A stretch of 64,000 nt of DNA from Odontocerum albicorne (GCA_949825065.1 OX463849.1:4464001-4528000), one strand, 5' to 3'. Numbered from the stretch's first letter, positions 11,395 through 22,694 are shown. The notes: generated from the sequence alone by a model not told the origin. A program made the numbers and translations.

Positions 11395-12005
11395 GTAAAA
11401 CTTTTTTACTTCACGGCACACTGGTGAATGGGTTTTGTTCCGCGGCACACCAAATAAAAATGCCTTATATAAGGAAATGTACCTTATTACTATGAATAAA
11501 GGAAATCATAGTGTAGGTAACAATTTTTTTAAATATTTTATCAACATATATGTATATAGGTGGTAATAAGTTTATTAGTGAGAAGGATGCAATTGATTTT
11601 TAGAAAGAATTCTGTCAAAACGTGGCTCTAAATTAAATAAACACTTAACTCCTCATCTACCATCTGTAACCGCTCTCATTTTTTTTATTTCATTGCCACG
11701 AGCGCTGAAAACCAAATTCGCTAAGATACGATGATCCAAACAGCAACAGAGATTTAATTGCTGTTGTAGAAAATCGAGGATATTGAATCCAAAGCGATAT
11801 CCAAAATGCTGACAACTCTTACTCAGAAAATGAGGCTTTGTGCACAGGGTCGTTTTTTTTAGATCTTTTAAAATTTCCTCCTCTGTTAGTGTCAGGTGTG
11901 TACCGTTGAATAGGCCTTATTTAAAATGAACAGTTTTGAGACTTTTTCCTTCGCTGCACACCCTGAGACTTCTTGCGGCACACTAGTGTGCCGCGGCATA
12001 CAGTT
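11395..12005 (-). mobile_element. hAT transposon remnant with terminal palindrome
   Basis: The right end carries GCGGCACACTAGTGTGCCGC (11975-11994), a perfect 20-bp palindrome followed by GGCATACAG. GCGGCACACC also occurs near the left end (about 11440). Such GTGCCGCGGCACAC-rich ends are familiar from hAT elements. The interior encodes a decayed hAT C-terminal domain on the minus strand (11575-11860). Exact termini and an 8-bp target duplication could not be fixed. Confidence 0.5.
11575..11860 (-). pseudogene. hAT transposase C-terminal (dimerisation) domain remnant
   Basis: On the minus strand, frames joined by eye give FSARGNEIKKMRAV, then LFNLEPRFDRILSKN and QLHPSH before a stop at 11577-11575. 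This corresponds to the GFSAL..IKTKKR...L..IEPRFDKI block of hAT (ZBED5-like) transposases, which mediates dimerisation. An in-frame stop follows DGR, and the N-terminal BED finger and most of the RNase-H-like catalytic region are absent. The copy is dead. A domesticated host ZBED gene is unlikely given the stop and element-like ends. Confidence 0.55.
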
Positions 12006-12317
12006 TGGCAGAAACTGTCTTAGACCATGCTGCATCTGAATTTGTGATTTTTAGCTTATATATCTGTCTAAATAAAACTAATCGATTATTTTGGAGGTCT
12101 GATCTACCTGCCAACTGATTTTTGGGTTTGATTTGATAAGAATGTGAGATTGCTGAAGTACAACGGCACTCGCATACTAAACTAGTATTCATACAAGTGT
12201 CTTTTACACACAAGATGACTGATTATTTTACACTATCACTAGGAAGAGCGTATTTTGTTTATCCACTTTGCACGGATATCTCCTGTTACACAAAGAGGGT
12301 CTGTTTCTAGCGTTAGT
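12006..12317. other. Non-coding stretch between hAT and LINE remnants
   Basis: No recognisable motif. The minus-strand frame 11983-12213 starts in the hAT end and is not convincing. Confidence 0.35.
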
Positions 12318-12539
12318 TTATTCGTTAGGAATAATATCAGCCAAGATTCTTCTCATACTGATAGACGGTACCGAGAATATATCAACCGTGTCATTCAGTT
12401 GGTTCAATATCTCTAAACCACGCGTAACTGAGTGTTTAGCCATGATATTCGTCCTGTAAGTTGGTATGTAGAACAGAGGTTGATTCCATGCACGGCTACA
12501 TTTATTGGGTACATATAAACTTAGTGCTTCTAGAATCAC
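12318..12539 (-). pseudogene. Non-LTR reverse transcriptase, extreme C-terminal tail
   Basis: The 73-codon frame contains SLYVPNKCSRAWNQPLFY and RTNIMAKHSVTRGLEILNQL, then DIFSV. This follows the pattern VP..R......LF....RT......V.RALRLLN...DIF at the end of many Jockey/CR1-group reverse transcriptases. A related fragment lies at 60963-61214. No catalytic YADD region remains. Confidence 0.55.
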
Positions 12540-12734
12540 GGGACAGTTAAAGCAACCTTGAAAAATCTATAGTAGGAATATCGCAATGGATTCTTGTCTT
12601 CTTGTTTCGAGGCTTCTATAGTTACGCACCGTGAGTAGTTCGACATAGTGAGCATATTTTGTGGATATTAGGTTATTGAATATTTAGATTTATTATAAAA
12701 TACGCAGAAATTGGTATAAATAGAGTAACATAAA

Positions 12735-12960
12735 AACAAATCACCATACCGTCTCCCTATCGGGGTTGACAGAGATGAGAGAGCACCAGAATTTCCTATC
12801 GTAACTCACAACTTTGTCTCTTTTTCATCCAATTCACCTTTACTACCTACGATTTCTCTGACTTAAGATTTTATTCACTCAAAATATCATATACTTAATC
12901 CAACCATACTATTCTCGATATTCTTCTCCCATACCTCGAAAAATCGAGTCTAATCAGAAA
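12735..12960 (-). mobile_element. Family B LINE 3' fragment
   Basis: The plus strand reads TCGGGGTTGACAGAGATGAG, then CACCAGAATTTCCTATCGTA and TTTCTCTGACTT, in family order. It encodes the decayed tail on the minus strand. Confidence 0.5.
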
Positions 12961-13729
12961 TTATATGCTATGTAAGAGAGGATAATAATTTAGATTGTTG
13001 GCAGTTTGGCAAATTGGGCACCTTTAAGAGGCGACTTAAGTGAAATTTGAATATTGACTGGGTTTTACCACCCATTCTATTATTAATCCAGAAATTAATA
13101 ATCTACAGCATATCAAACCTTTTGTTATGGAAACCCAATAGTGGTCTGCTATTCAGACTTGAAAGCTGTTTACATATTTTATAAAATAATTATTATAGTG
13201 TAACCTCCTAAAACTCATTTAAATTCTTAAAATATTATTCAATTTAGTGTAAAAACAATATTCACTGCTGTTTTCCATTAGTTAAAAATATTCTCGGAGT
13301 TGTTGTCATATTGAGTTGGCTAAAATAAAAACCGACATTTTAAATCCTTTTATCCTCATTGCGAAATCAAATCATATTACAGCACGCACAAAGCATCCAT
13401 CTGGCTATTCGCACTCGCAACCACAACGTTAACACGCTCAGTTACCTGCTAATAATATTGAAGAGTATTGGAACGATCAACCAGTGATTATTATTTTTTA
13501 ACTGTTATTCGTATTTTTTAACTGTTAACATTTAAAATAGTATCAAAATGCTACAAAATAATTAATACCTAGTTCATAATAAACAAAATAGAGATGCGTA
13601 GAAATCGTTCACGAGAAGTTGTTAAAATAACATGTCACTAAGTCTAAGATTTTCCCCAATGCCATATTTCTGATTTCAAAGCAGGAATAAAAACAAGATA
13701 ATATATATCTATAGGAACGTATCATTACA
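12961..13729. other. Non-coding AT-rich stretch
   Basis: Nothing recognised. Confidence 0.4.
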
Positions 13730-13875
13730 CCATTTCCCTGTTGTGGCAGGCAAATATAAAGGAGTGTCAAACTTTCCTACCGTGATATACTTTCATCCTT
13801 TCCTTCACATGAATACATTTTCAAATATAAAACAAGTTATTTTTAGCAAATTCAAAAGAGCCTATCATTCTCTTA
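13730..13875 (-). mobile_element. Family B LINE short 3' fragment
   Basis: TTTCCCTGTTGTGGCAGGCA and CAAACTTTCCTACCGTGATA match the terminal block of the family on the minus strand; the rest is lost. The plus-strand frame at 13743-13934 is a shadow. Confidence 0.35.
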
Positions 13876-14794
13876 ATATTCCTTCTATTAGTACTGTAGA
13901 ACACCGGTACAAAGATTGTAAAACAGGTGGATAGCAGCCTCTCAATCTTCGGAGATTCCCGTTTGCTTCATGCGTTTTCGGTAAAGAGCAAGGTGAAGAG
14001 ATTCCTCTTTCGCAGGTAGAAGTTGGTCGAAATAAAAACTCAAAAGATGTTCCACTAGGTGAGAATATACACTGATGATGGTTGTGCTCGGAGTATCGGT
14101 CCGATTAAAGGACACCTTGCTCCATCGAATATTGTGAAATGGACTTGGGTTATTTAGTTTGGATATTTTGGGTGGTAGAGAAAACAACGGTATTAGAAAG
14201 GAAAGGATATGACTTTGTACATATACTCGTATTTATGTTATAAAATACAAACATGTTTCATACTACGTAATTTTTTTACATACAACCTATTGCAGTTACC
14301 ACGACCATATATTATTTCCGTTACTTATGTGCAGTCCATCGTTTATCGTAAGCCTCTTGATTTAACCATGTATGCCGTCACGGCTTGTAAGCACCGCGCA
14401 GACCACGCGCTTTCCGTGCGTAGAGGGTGTCCGATCATCTTAAGTGATAACTTGAAAAGGTCACGCATAAGGAACATTTTATTACAATATGTGCAGGTAT
14501 ATAATCACAAGCAGTGGTAAAACACAGATGATACACTACAATACAACAATATACAATACAATAATAAATTCACAATACAATTTTTTTTTAAATGTCCTAA
14601 TTTCTGTAACGCATACGTCCGATGTGTCGATTCATATGTGAAATTTGTTTATTCATACATATTACAAACTCCATATCTTATTTGGTAAGAGATCTGTCAT
14701 CCGGCCCGAGGGTTTCGTTTTTATTTCCGTTGATAGTTTTTTTTTTAAATGAATTCAGATCGGTAACAGTAGTCTTGTGTGACCCAAAAAGGCC
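13876..14794. other. Non-coding stretch with unrecognised short frames
   Basis: The frame 14209-14520 (103 codons, plus) has no recognised domain. A locally GC-richer patch lies at 14370-14440. A tandem ACAATAC-rich patch lies at 14536-14580. Confidence 0.3.
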
Positions 14795-15240
14795 TATAAA
14801 ACGCTGTATATAGTCCAGAATTCTGGACTATGTACAGCTTCTACTCTAAGCAACTTGAAACAGCAGACATGCAAATGCTCAAGTGGTTGGCAGGAGTATC
14901 ACTGAAATATAAAATTAAGAACTCACGCATTTGTGGTAGCCTGGGGATCACTGATATAAACAGTAAGCTGGAAGAGCGACAGCTGAGATGCTACGGGCAC
15001 ATAAGACGGAGACCACCAGACCATATGGTAAATCAAGCAATGTCTGTGGATCTTCCTCGACAGCTGTCCATAGGAAGACCAAAGAACTTCTGGATGACTA
15101 AATTCTCCAAAATGATGCAGAGAAACGGTGTAGATGAAAGCGACACCTAGAACCAAACAATATACAGCCTGAGAAGGAGAATAGCCGACCTCAACAGCCT
15201 ACCTAGGCAATAAGTTGGGATAGTGCCAGGAAGAAGAAGA
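14795..15240 (+). pseudogene. RTE-like LINE, C-terminal coding end and 3' end
   Basis: The 106-codon frame at 14830-15150 contains MQMLKWLAGVSLKYKIKNS, LEERQLRCYGHIRRRPPDH and GRPKNFWMTKFSKMMQRNGV. This is the order (ML.W..GV, L..R.LRWYGHVLRR, RG.PK.RW.D) found after the reverse-transcriptase domain of RTE-like LINEs. After a stop at 15150, readable residues continue (LRRRIADLNSLP) to a GCCAGGAAGAAGAAGAG end, so one stop interrupts the old frame. The upstream catalytic domain is absent (5' truncation). It is distinct from family B. Confidence 0.75.
14811..14832. repeat. 22-bp perfect palindrome
   Basis: ATAGTCCAGAA followed by TTCTGGACTAT is self-complementary. It lies at the 5' break of the RTE-like fragment. 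Confidence 0.85.
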
Positions 15241-16450
15241 GTTTTTTTTTTTCAAATATGGTTTTACTCTGATTTTCACTCAAGGTCCTTTCGACATATT
15301 TTCTTCGGACTACCTTTTCCTACCACCCCTGGCACTTCTGAGCTGTATATTTGCTTACTCAGTCTTATGTAATTTTTTCTTTGCACATGTCTTAATCATT
15401 TTAAAGCTCCTTTTTTTGTCTTACTTAAAAATCCCCTATATTTATGCATTCATTTTTAATATCTTCATTTCGCTTTCTTTCATACATTGATATTCCACAA
15501 ACTTTTTTTTAGTAAACGCAACCTACAGCATTCATCTGACTTTAATATTTCAGTTAAGCTCACTTATATATGTCATCAAATATACACATTATTTTTATTG
15601 CGAAACATCGTTATTCAAATTTTAATTTCATTTTACCTGCTTACACATACATGTTGCTCAAACAAAGTTTACCACGACATAAACTGCATCATCGGTGGCT
15701 TACGAGTATATTGGATTTACGCAAACATAACTTTACTGGGAGGTGAGCTTAATTTATTCAGCCATATTCTGGAATGACCTGAATCTGGCGCGACCTAGTT
15801 AGTCTGTTAGCCACGTCAAATATTTTCTCAGCCTCTTCAAGATTTATGTTATAATCTCGACGTTAATAATTATCGTGTCGATCTCGCGAATGTTTTGTTT
15901 TATCATCTAGGCTATCGCAGCGAGAAAATATGATAGCAGGCTTTTCTATTTTCATGACGTTAATATTAATTACAAAACTAAATTAAATTAAAATTTAGTT
16001 CATTATTTGAAGTCAACTGTTCAGACAAAGATTAATTTTAAAATCAACGATTACTTATACTCGTATTTAAACTATTATGCTATTGAGATATACAAAGAAA
16101 ACTATAAAAATACCAGTTTATAATGTTCTTCAAGGCTCTTGCCTTTATTAGTTTGTTTATAAAATTAACATTTCGATTGCATTTCATTTCGATTGCATTT
16201 TAAACATTTCGATTGCATTGTAGCTTTAATTCTCCCGGCAATTTCTAAAAACCTTACCGAATAAAGTAATGTACTATTGGACATCACTCTGAGGATGACT
16301 GCTGCATGCACTCGAAACATTGGCCATTCATAAATCCAATTCAACACGGTAACAACTTTCAAAAATATTTTAAAGTAATGCAAAACAACCTAAATAATAT
16401 TTTAACATATGTAACCCTCATATCATTGATCCAAGCTGGACATTTGTATT
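15241..16450. other. Non-coding AT-rich stretch
   Basis: The frame 15487-15777 has no recognised motif. A triple direct repeat of CATTTCGATTGCATT lies at about 16169-16220. The unique DNA ends at the start of the 109-bp array. Confidence 0.4.
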
Positions 16451-17905
16451 ACATTTTGGCCAACCGATCTTTCCATTTGGTAGTTCGTACCATAACAAGC
16501 GTTTGCGATGGCAGATATACTCGTACCATACTTAGAACACTGAAATTCAGAAGAATATTACATTTTGGCCAACCGATCTTTCCATTTGGTAGTTCGTACC
16601 ATAACAAGCGTTTGCGATGGCAGATATACTCGTACCATACTTAGAACACTGAAATTCAGAAGAATATTACATTTTGGCCAACCGATCTTTCCATTTGGTA
16701 GTTCGTACCATAACAAGCGTTTGCGATGGCAGATATACTCGTACCATACTTAGAACACTGAAATTCAGAAGAATATTACATTTTGGCCAACCGATCTTTC
16801 CATTTGGTAGTTCGTACCATAACAAGCGTTTGCGATGGCAGATATACTCGTACCATACTTAGAACACTGAAATTCAGAAGAATATTACATTTTGGCCAAC
16901 CGATCTTTCCATTTGGTAGTTCGTACCATAACAAGCGTTTGCGATGGCAGATATACTCGTACCATACTTAGAACACTGAAATTCAGAAGAATATTACATT
17001 TTGGCCAACCGATCTTTCCATTTGGTAGTTCGTACCATAACAAGCGTTTGCGATGGCAGATATACTCGTACCATACTTAGAACACTGAAATTAAGAAGAA
17101 TATTACATTTTGGCCAACCGATCTTTCCATTTGGTAGTTCGTACCATAACAAGCGTTTGCGATGGCAGATATACTCGTACCATACTTAGAACACTGAAAT
17201 TAAGAAGAATATTACATTTTGGCCAACCGATCTTTCCATTTGGTAGTTCGTACCATAACAAGCGTTTGCGATGGCAGATATACTCGTACCATACTTAGAA
17301 CACTGAAATTAAGAAGAATATTACATTTTGGCCAACCGATCTTTCCATTTGGTAGTTCGTACCATAACAAGCGTTTGCGATGGCAGATATACTCGTACCA
17401 TACTTAGAACACTGAAATTAAGAAGAATATTACATTTTGGCCAACCGATCTTTCCATTTGGTAGTTCGTACCATAACAAGCGTTTGCGATGGCAGATATA
17501 CTCGTACCATACTTAGAACACTGAAATTAAGAAGAATATTACATTTTGGCCAACCGATCTTTCCATTTGGTAGTTCGTACCATAACAAGCGTTTGCGATG
17601 GCAGATATACTCGTACCATACTTAGAACACTGAAATTAAGAAGAATATTACATTTTGGCCAACCGATCTTTCCATTTGGTAGTTCGTACCATAACAAGCG
17701 TTTGCGATGGCAGATATACTCGTACCATACTTAGAACACTGAAATTAAGAAGAATATTACATTTTGGCCAACCGATCTTTCCATTTGGTAGTTCGTACCA
17801 TAACAAGCGTTTGCGATGGCAGATATACTCGTACCATAACAAGCGGTTGCGATGGCAGATATACTCGTACCATACTTAGAACACTGAAATTCAGAAGAAT
17901 AATTC
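16451..17905. repeat. 109-bp satellite-like tandem array, 13 units
   Basis: Units start at 16451, 16560 and then every 109 bp to 17759. Each contains ACATTTTGGCCAACCGATCT, TTTGCGATGGCAGATATACT and CTTAGAACACTG. Copies are nearly identical. Units 1-5 and 13 end AAATTCAGAAG, units 6-12 AAATTAAGAAG. Unit 13 has an extra 36-bp duplication between two CGTACCAT sites. The 62-codon frames in each unit are by-products: 109 is not a multiple of 3, so no continuous protein spans the array. High identity indicates recent amplification or conversion. Confidence 0.97.
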
Positions 17906-18002
17906 AAAAGTTGAGACATCGATAAGGGACTTAAAAAACTTTGAGGTAGAAGAAATTAGAAAAAGTGGTCCACCAGATCAAGTTTGGTGATGAAAACGTT
18001 TA

Positions 18003-18193
18003 CAGTACCCATTGGTAAGTAATACACATCGGGCTTAAGAAAGAGGCTGTCGGCCATAATCGGGTAACTTCGGCTAAGTAAAACGTCGTTTCTGTCATTC
18101 ATACACGTGTTCCGTCGCGATTAGTCAGTCGTTGTCAACTGGACTGATAGCGCATCGTGCGACAGAGACGACGCTCTACAAAGCCGAAGTTAG
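18003..18193 (+). mobile_element. Fold-back/MITE element, truncated copy
   Basis: It shares AGTACCC, GGTAAGTAATACACATCGGG and CTTAAGAAAGAGGCTGTCGG with the full copy at 51274-51519. It stops at GCCGAAGTTAG, where a family B LINE fragment begins, so the right terminal repeat is lost. Confidence 0.75.
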
Positions 18194-18480
18194 TTAGATG
18201 GTTTCGACACGTGGAACAAATTAATGAATAGAGACTAACAAAACAAATGTACATTGCCAATATGAGTGGAAAGTATGGTAGAGGAAGATAAAAAAAATAT
18301 GATTGGAACAAGTGAATGATACTATTTAAAGAAAGAAATATTACAATAGAAGGAAAAGAAATCGTATGAAAAGGTTCATGAATGGAAAAGAGGCAAAATA
18401 TTTGTGTCGAGATCGCCAAGTCTTTGTTTGCCCTGCCTATCTCAGCAGGAAAATGACTGGATGGTATATATGTATGTGTA
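18194..18480 (+). mobile_element. Family B LINE 3' fragment
   Basis: Broken reading gives LVRWFRHVEQINE, then RLTKQMYIANMSGKYGRGR, then a decayed EAK..C block and CCCTGCCTATCTCAGCAGG. This is the clearest view here of the R.FGHVERMNE...GRGRP segment of the family C-terminus. Several stops are present. Confidence 0.65.
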
Positions 18481-18713
18481 AATACCTAAAACCAGATTTT
18501 AAAACGTTTATTGTAAAATATTGTAAATAACAATCTATACAAATTATTAATATATTCGATAGAATTTTAAATATATCTACATAAAATTGTTTTTTGCTGA
18601 TTGAGTCTCAATTCAACGTCCTTCCGAAGTCAAGAGTAAGCAGGCGATTTTATTTATAATATTGCAGAATTAAATATTGTACATGTATTCAAGCTTCATA
18701 AATCGGACTTGCT
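18481..18713. other. Non-coding AT-rich gap
   Basis: Nothing recognised. Confidence 0.4.
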
Positions 18714-18948
18714 TTAACACGTTTAATGCTAACAACACGCCTAGTGCGTTCTTCTTCGCAGCCGTCGGGTGCTAACAACGTGCCAGACGCGTTTTCGTAT
18801 GCATATTTCGTGTTCAATGTTTCGTTTCAAATGGAGGGGGTACTACTAGACAACACCAAATTAAATCGCACGTAATTTTACTCCTTTTTTTTTTATTTTT
18901 AGCCACACGTGAATTACCTTAATAATTTGATCGCATTTAATGTGTTAA
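18714..18948. mobile_element. 235-bp TTAA-flanked MITE (piggyBac-like)
   Basis: The left end is TTAACACGTTTAATGC. The right end, read in reverse complement, is TTAACACATTAAATGC. This gives imperfect terminal repeats bordered by TTAA, the piggyBac target site. The interior is GC-richer (GCTAACAACACGCC and GCTAACAACGTGCC as a direct repeat) and non-coding. Confidence 0.5.
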
Positions 18949-19050
18949 GTATGCGGCTAATCGACAAGTCAGAACCGTTGGCATCGAGTTTGGCCTCAGT
19001 AAGATACCGACTGAAATCTGTATGTGTTCTAACTTTAATTTATAAATTTG

Positions 19051-19493
19051 TAGAAAATATAAATGTTCATAGATACCAATGCACAAGAAAATATAAATGT
19101 TCAAAGATAACAATGCATAAGAAAATATAAATGTTCAAAGATAAAAATGCATAAGAAAATATAAACGTTCAAAGATAACAATGCATAAGAAAATATAAAT
19201 GTTCAAAGATAACAATGCATAAGAAAATATAAACGTTCAAAGATAACAATGCATAAGAACATATAAATGTTCAAAGATAACAATGCATAAGAAAATATAA
19301 ATATTCAAGGATAATAATGCATAAGAAAATATAAATGTTCAAAGATAACAATGCATACGAAAATATAAATGCTCAAAAATAACAATGAATAAGAAAATAT
19401 AAATATTCAAGGATATCAATACTCAAGAAAATATAAATGTTCAAAGATAACAATACATAAAAAAATATAAATGTTCAAAGATGACAATGCATT
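19051..19493. repeat. 34-bp minisatellite, about 13 copies
   Basis: The unit is AGAAAATATAAATGTTCAAA followed by GATAACAATGCATA. The period is constant, with scattered substitutions. Confidence 0.92.
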
Positions 19494-20623
19494 ATACATG
19501 TACGTACAGTACCTCATTCATTTCTCTGAAATCTACCACGCCCATTGTTCATACCTTAATATTTGTTATGAACTAATTCAATTCGCTTCTATTCTATATT
19601 TGTACCTTGATGCATTAAACGAACTGTATTATTTCTCAAACAAATAACCACTATATTAGTTACATTAATATAAAATTTAGTGATGATAGCTCTTAAATGC
19701 AGATTACATCGACATTCTGCAGGCAAAAAGCGTATGTCAGAAAAATCACGTGAAAAATCTTATAAATATCAAACACTGCGTATAATTGCTTTTAAAATAG
19801 ACCACTAACATATGTAGAAAAATAGATGTCGCAAAAATTGGCAAGTTAGCGATATGTATTACATCAGAGATTATAGAAACGTTTGTATTTTTCTATTTTC
19901 CATCAGAGATTATAGAAACGTTTGTTTTTTTCTATTTTCTGAATTCCTAAAAATTATTGTTCCGGTAACATAGTTGGCAGATCTGTGTTTCGGGCTTACC
20001 CCAATGTATTTATAAGTTGATTCAAATTATATCAAAGGTTTTGTATGTGTATGCGAAACCCACGCAGAATGTTTCAGCGGATAGTCAAAACATTTTTTCG
20101 CGTTGTTTTTTTGAATACATATTACTTTCGTTTAAAGGGTTTAACCTTTTACATTACTGTTACTAAAGCTTTATAAATTGAAGCGTTCAAAATTATGACT
20201 GTTAAATGAAACGGTGATTTGGTTGCAAAAACTTAAAATGTCATCCTAGTACGTTTTTAACAAAATCCGGTATCACGATTTTTCAATACATATTCGTATT
20301 TTAGTTTTTGAAAAACGAAAATCTATCATGAAAAGGGATGTTTTGAAAAAGGAAAAATTTATTTGCTTCAAAAATACCTGGAAACTTCCCACTTTTATCA
20401 GAATATATTTGGCGATAAAACATGTTCTCTCTGTTATATGTATTTCCACCTATTTACAAATTTCTATGGTGAAACTTAATAAAATTATAAATATAAAATA
20501 TCAATAGGCTCGTGAATCCTTTTTGATGCTTACATATTATATTATAGATGATATTTTATAAAATATTTATTAAATTATGGGAAAGCACCTAGAAAAAAGC
20601 AACGCCTACAAGATATCATCATT
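19494..20623. other. Non-coding AT-rich stretch
   Basis: A 40-bp direct duplication at 19862-19940 (CATCAGAGATTATAGAAACG twice) is the only structure noted. Confidence 0.45.
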
Positions 20624-21186
20624 TTAACCTTTAATGCGAATTCAATACACATGTTAAAATGAGCGATTTAAAATCGGAAAAATAACAATATTCATAGCCA
20701 ATCACTTAAATTAATTAAATTTGAAGTCAAAAGTGATAAGAATTGAAATTTAATTGCTGAAAACATAAAAAAAAACATCGGACGACGTTCACAAAACAGG
20801 CGAAGCGACCACGTCGAACGAAAGCGACTGGAAGCGAGCGAACTGAGATTATATCCCTTGCGTTCCCATATACCGAAGTAGAGTGAGAGTGAGACGTGAA
20901 TAGCGTCACTTCCTCACCCATTGTGGTTTTTTAGAATGAATATACCTACGTCACACACTGGCACACGTTTGATTGTATTGGTGAATTTATTCCCGATTTT
21001 CACAAAATATCTCTGATGTGGTCGATAAGTGCTAATTATTATTGATATTTTTTTTTCATTCAATGCGTAAATGTATTACGCACGAATACCTAAAATCTGA
21101 ACCCAGTATTTATTATATTTATAGAGATATTTAAGTGTTTAGAAGCAATGTGTACTAGTTACACATCGCAGGGAGGGAAGGGTTAA
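20624..21186 (+). mobile_element. piggyBac-like MITE, copy 1 (563 bp)
   Basis: Bordered by TTAA at 20624-20627 and 21183-21186. The right end is CGCAGGGAGGGAAGGGTTAA. The interior matches 32662-33320 over most of its length (CCATATACCGAAGTAGA, TATTCCCGATTTTCACAAAA, TGTGTACTAGTTACACATC). The left end is shortened compared with copy 2. A 64-codon minus-strand frame inside has no known motif. Confidence 0.75.
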
Positions 21187-21539
21187 ATAAATCAAATAAT
21201 ATTTTGTTTATTTTGATTAAACTTTACAGCTTAGAGATTATATGTTTGTCTTTCAAAGCTGAGATTGATTACTTAAGAAATTGTAGTTGATTTATCCAAA
21301 GCATCCAAAGTACGTAAGATCGTGGTCTGAATAATATCTTGAATAGCGAATGAAATTTGTAAATTTACAATACTTCAACCCCTAGGCAAATCAGTAAGGC
21401 GACCTCTAAAAATTCATGCAATGAACCCACATTAGAAGACAATAAAGGTCTTTTGGGGAGGTTGTTGAAAACTACTAGCGGTGAGCTAATTCTTTAAATG
21501 ACAAAAAAAATCTGTCAAAAAGTTTATCTTTACATACAA
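21187..21539. other. Non-coding gap
   Basis: Nothing recognised. Confidence 0.4.
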
Positions 21540-21924
21540 ACATCCCGTTGTTTCTCTGCTGGGTTAGGTAGAGAAAACAGAGCATCTTATTTTCCTATTT
21601 TGACGCCTCTTTTACATTCATACACCTCATAAAGTTTCAAAAATTTCTCTTACTTTTTATATTTCCTGCTTTTGAAATATAATTTACTTGATGCCAACCA
21701 TGCTTTTTTTGGCCTTGACTTTTCTGTCACATTTACACCGTATATTTATTTTGTTATTCATTCTTCATTTATTGGTTCCACGTGGCCAAACCATCCCATG
21801 GTGCTCTTTTTCATCTAACTCAATATACCAGCCTTAAGTTTACATTCTTACAAAATCACTTCATTCCGTATTCTGTCATATGTTGTTACCTGTGTATTAT
21901 GTTCAGTTTTTTAAGTAAGTCGAA
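21540..21924 (-). mobile_element. Family B LINE 3' fragment
   Basis: The plus strand carries CTGCTGGGTTAGGTAGAGAA, then TTTTCCTATTTTGACGCCTC, then ATTGGTTCCACGTGGCCAAA and a CTCAATATACCAGCCTTAAG block. The last parts encode, on the minus strand, the decayed MLRWFGH and RIRNEVIR segments. The plus-strand frame at 21782-22024 is a shadow and resembles those at 47988 and 57959, which is how the family was spotted. Confidence 0.6.
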
Positions 21925-22610
21925 AAATATTTACCAAATAAAATATCAAACAACTTTTATTAAAGGGTTAAATATCATTCCTACAATAAAAATATTAAGC
22001 CTTATTCACAAGAATAAATTCTAATTTATTTCTTGTGTATTATTACTAGTTAAGGCATTGCCCCTCTGGAATTTTAAATACATTGTTGTTTGTTTAATCA
22101 AACACTGTTTATTCCACTTTACAAAGAGTCTTTTAAATTGAGCGTTTTTTTTTTAAATTCAAATTTTATTAATTCTTGAATAAAACACACAATTTGCTTT
22201 GATTTAAAAAAACTTTTTATTGGTCATTAAAGTATAATGTATGACATTTTAACATAACATACAATAACCACCAAATGTCCACCTCTTGCAGCTCCACAGA
22301 TGTTCACTCTTTTGTCAAAATTTTTGATGAGATTTTGGTATACATAATTGCAGTTCTAACTCACCACTAACGCGAATAATTTTACTCCTTCAGCTCAGGA
22401 ACTGATTGGGGGTTATTCTTTTAGACCTGGTTTTTCACGTAACTCCAGAGAAAATAGTCCAACGTTGTCAGATCACATGGTCTTGGTGGCCAATTACCAT
22501 CACAGTTTCCAGAGATTACATACAATACATAAAATAATTCAACAATTTGAACGCGTTGTTGTATTGTATGCGACTCCATTTTTATAAATGTATACATTAC
22601 ACTTCCCAAA
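21925..22610 (+). repeat. Large inverted duplication, left arm
   Basis: This arm (ACCAAATAAAATATCAAACA ... CGTTGTTGTATTGTATGCGA) is repeated in inverse order at 24755-25420. It comprises a unique-looking piece, a PLE tail and a mariner-type deletion derivative, in the same order in both arms. The arms are about 670 bp and enclose about 2.1 kb. Confidence 0.85.
22030..22122 (-). mobile_element. Penelope-like element tail fragment (left part)
   Basis: AGTTAAGGCATTGCCCCTCT and AATCAAACACTGTTTATTCC match the block outside PLE copies at 54580-54650. It resumes beyond the mariner-type insertion at 22695, so the MITE inserted into it. Confidence 0.7.
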
Positions 22611-22694
22611 TGTTACAAGACCCAGGCAAGTTCGCGACAACATCTGTGTTTTATCCAAGATTTTAAAAAACCACTCAATTTGAATGACCCTATA
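22123..22694 (-). mobile_element. Mariner-type deletion derivative (MITE), copy 1
   Basis: Terminal repeats are AAAGAGTCTTTTAAATTGAG at the left and, in reverse complement, AGGGTCATTCAAATTGAGTG at the right. The element is flanked by TA and sits inside a PLE tail. Inside is a transposase whose first codons (MESHTIQQRVQIVELFYV) are joined directly to a C-terminal part (GNWPPRPCDLTTLDYFLWSY, then VKNQV and a stop). In full proteins several hundred residues separate these. It is therefore a short internally deleted, non-autonomous element. Confidence 0.8.

Noticed and set aside
14209..14520. 103-codon frame as a gene
   Set aside because: No recognised motif, no supporting start or splice context, and AT-rich chance frames of this size occur elsewhere in the window.
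16306..17919. Series of identical 62-codon frames on both strands
   Set aside because: They arise from the 109-bp array. The unit is not a multiple of three, each frame ends in the next unit, and no domain is present.
20727..20921. Shared frame in 20727-20921 and 32809-33066 as a conserved gene
   Set aside because: Both lie inside the piggyBac-like MITE and diverge by frame-changing indels in the middle.
21782..22024. Related frames at 21782, 47988 and 57959 (M.KP...ALLH.TQ) as a conserved small protein
   Set aside because: They are antisense to the family B LINE tail; the similarity reflects the LINE, not a protein on this strand.
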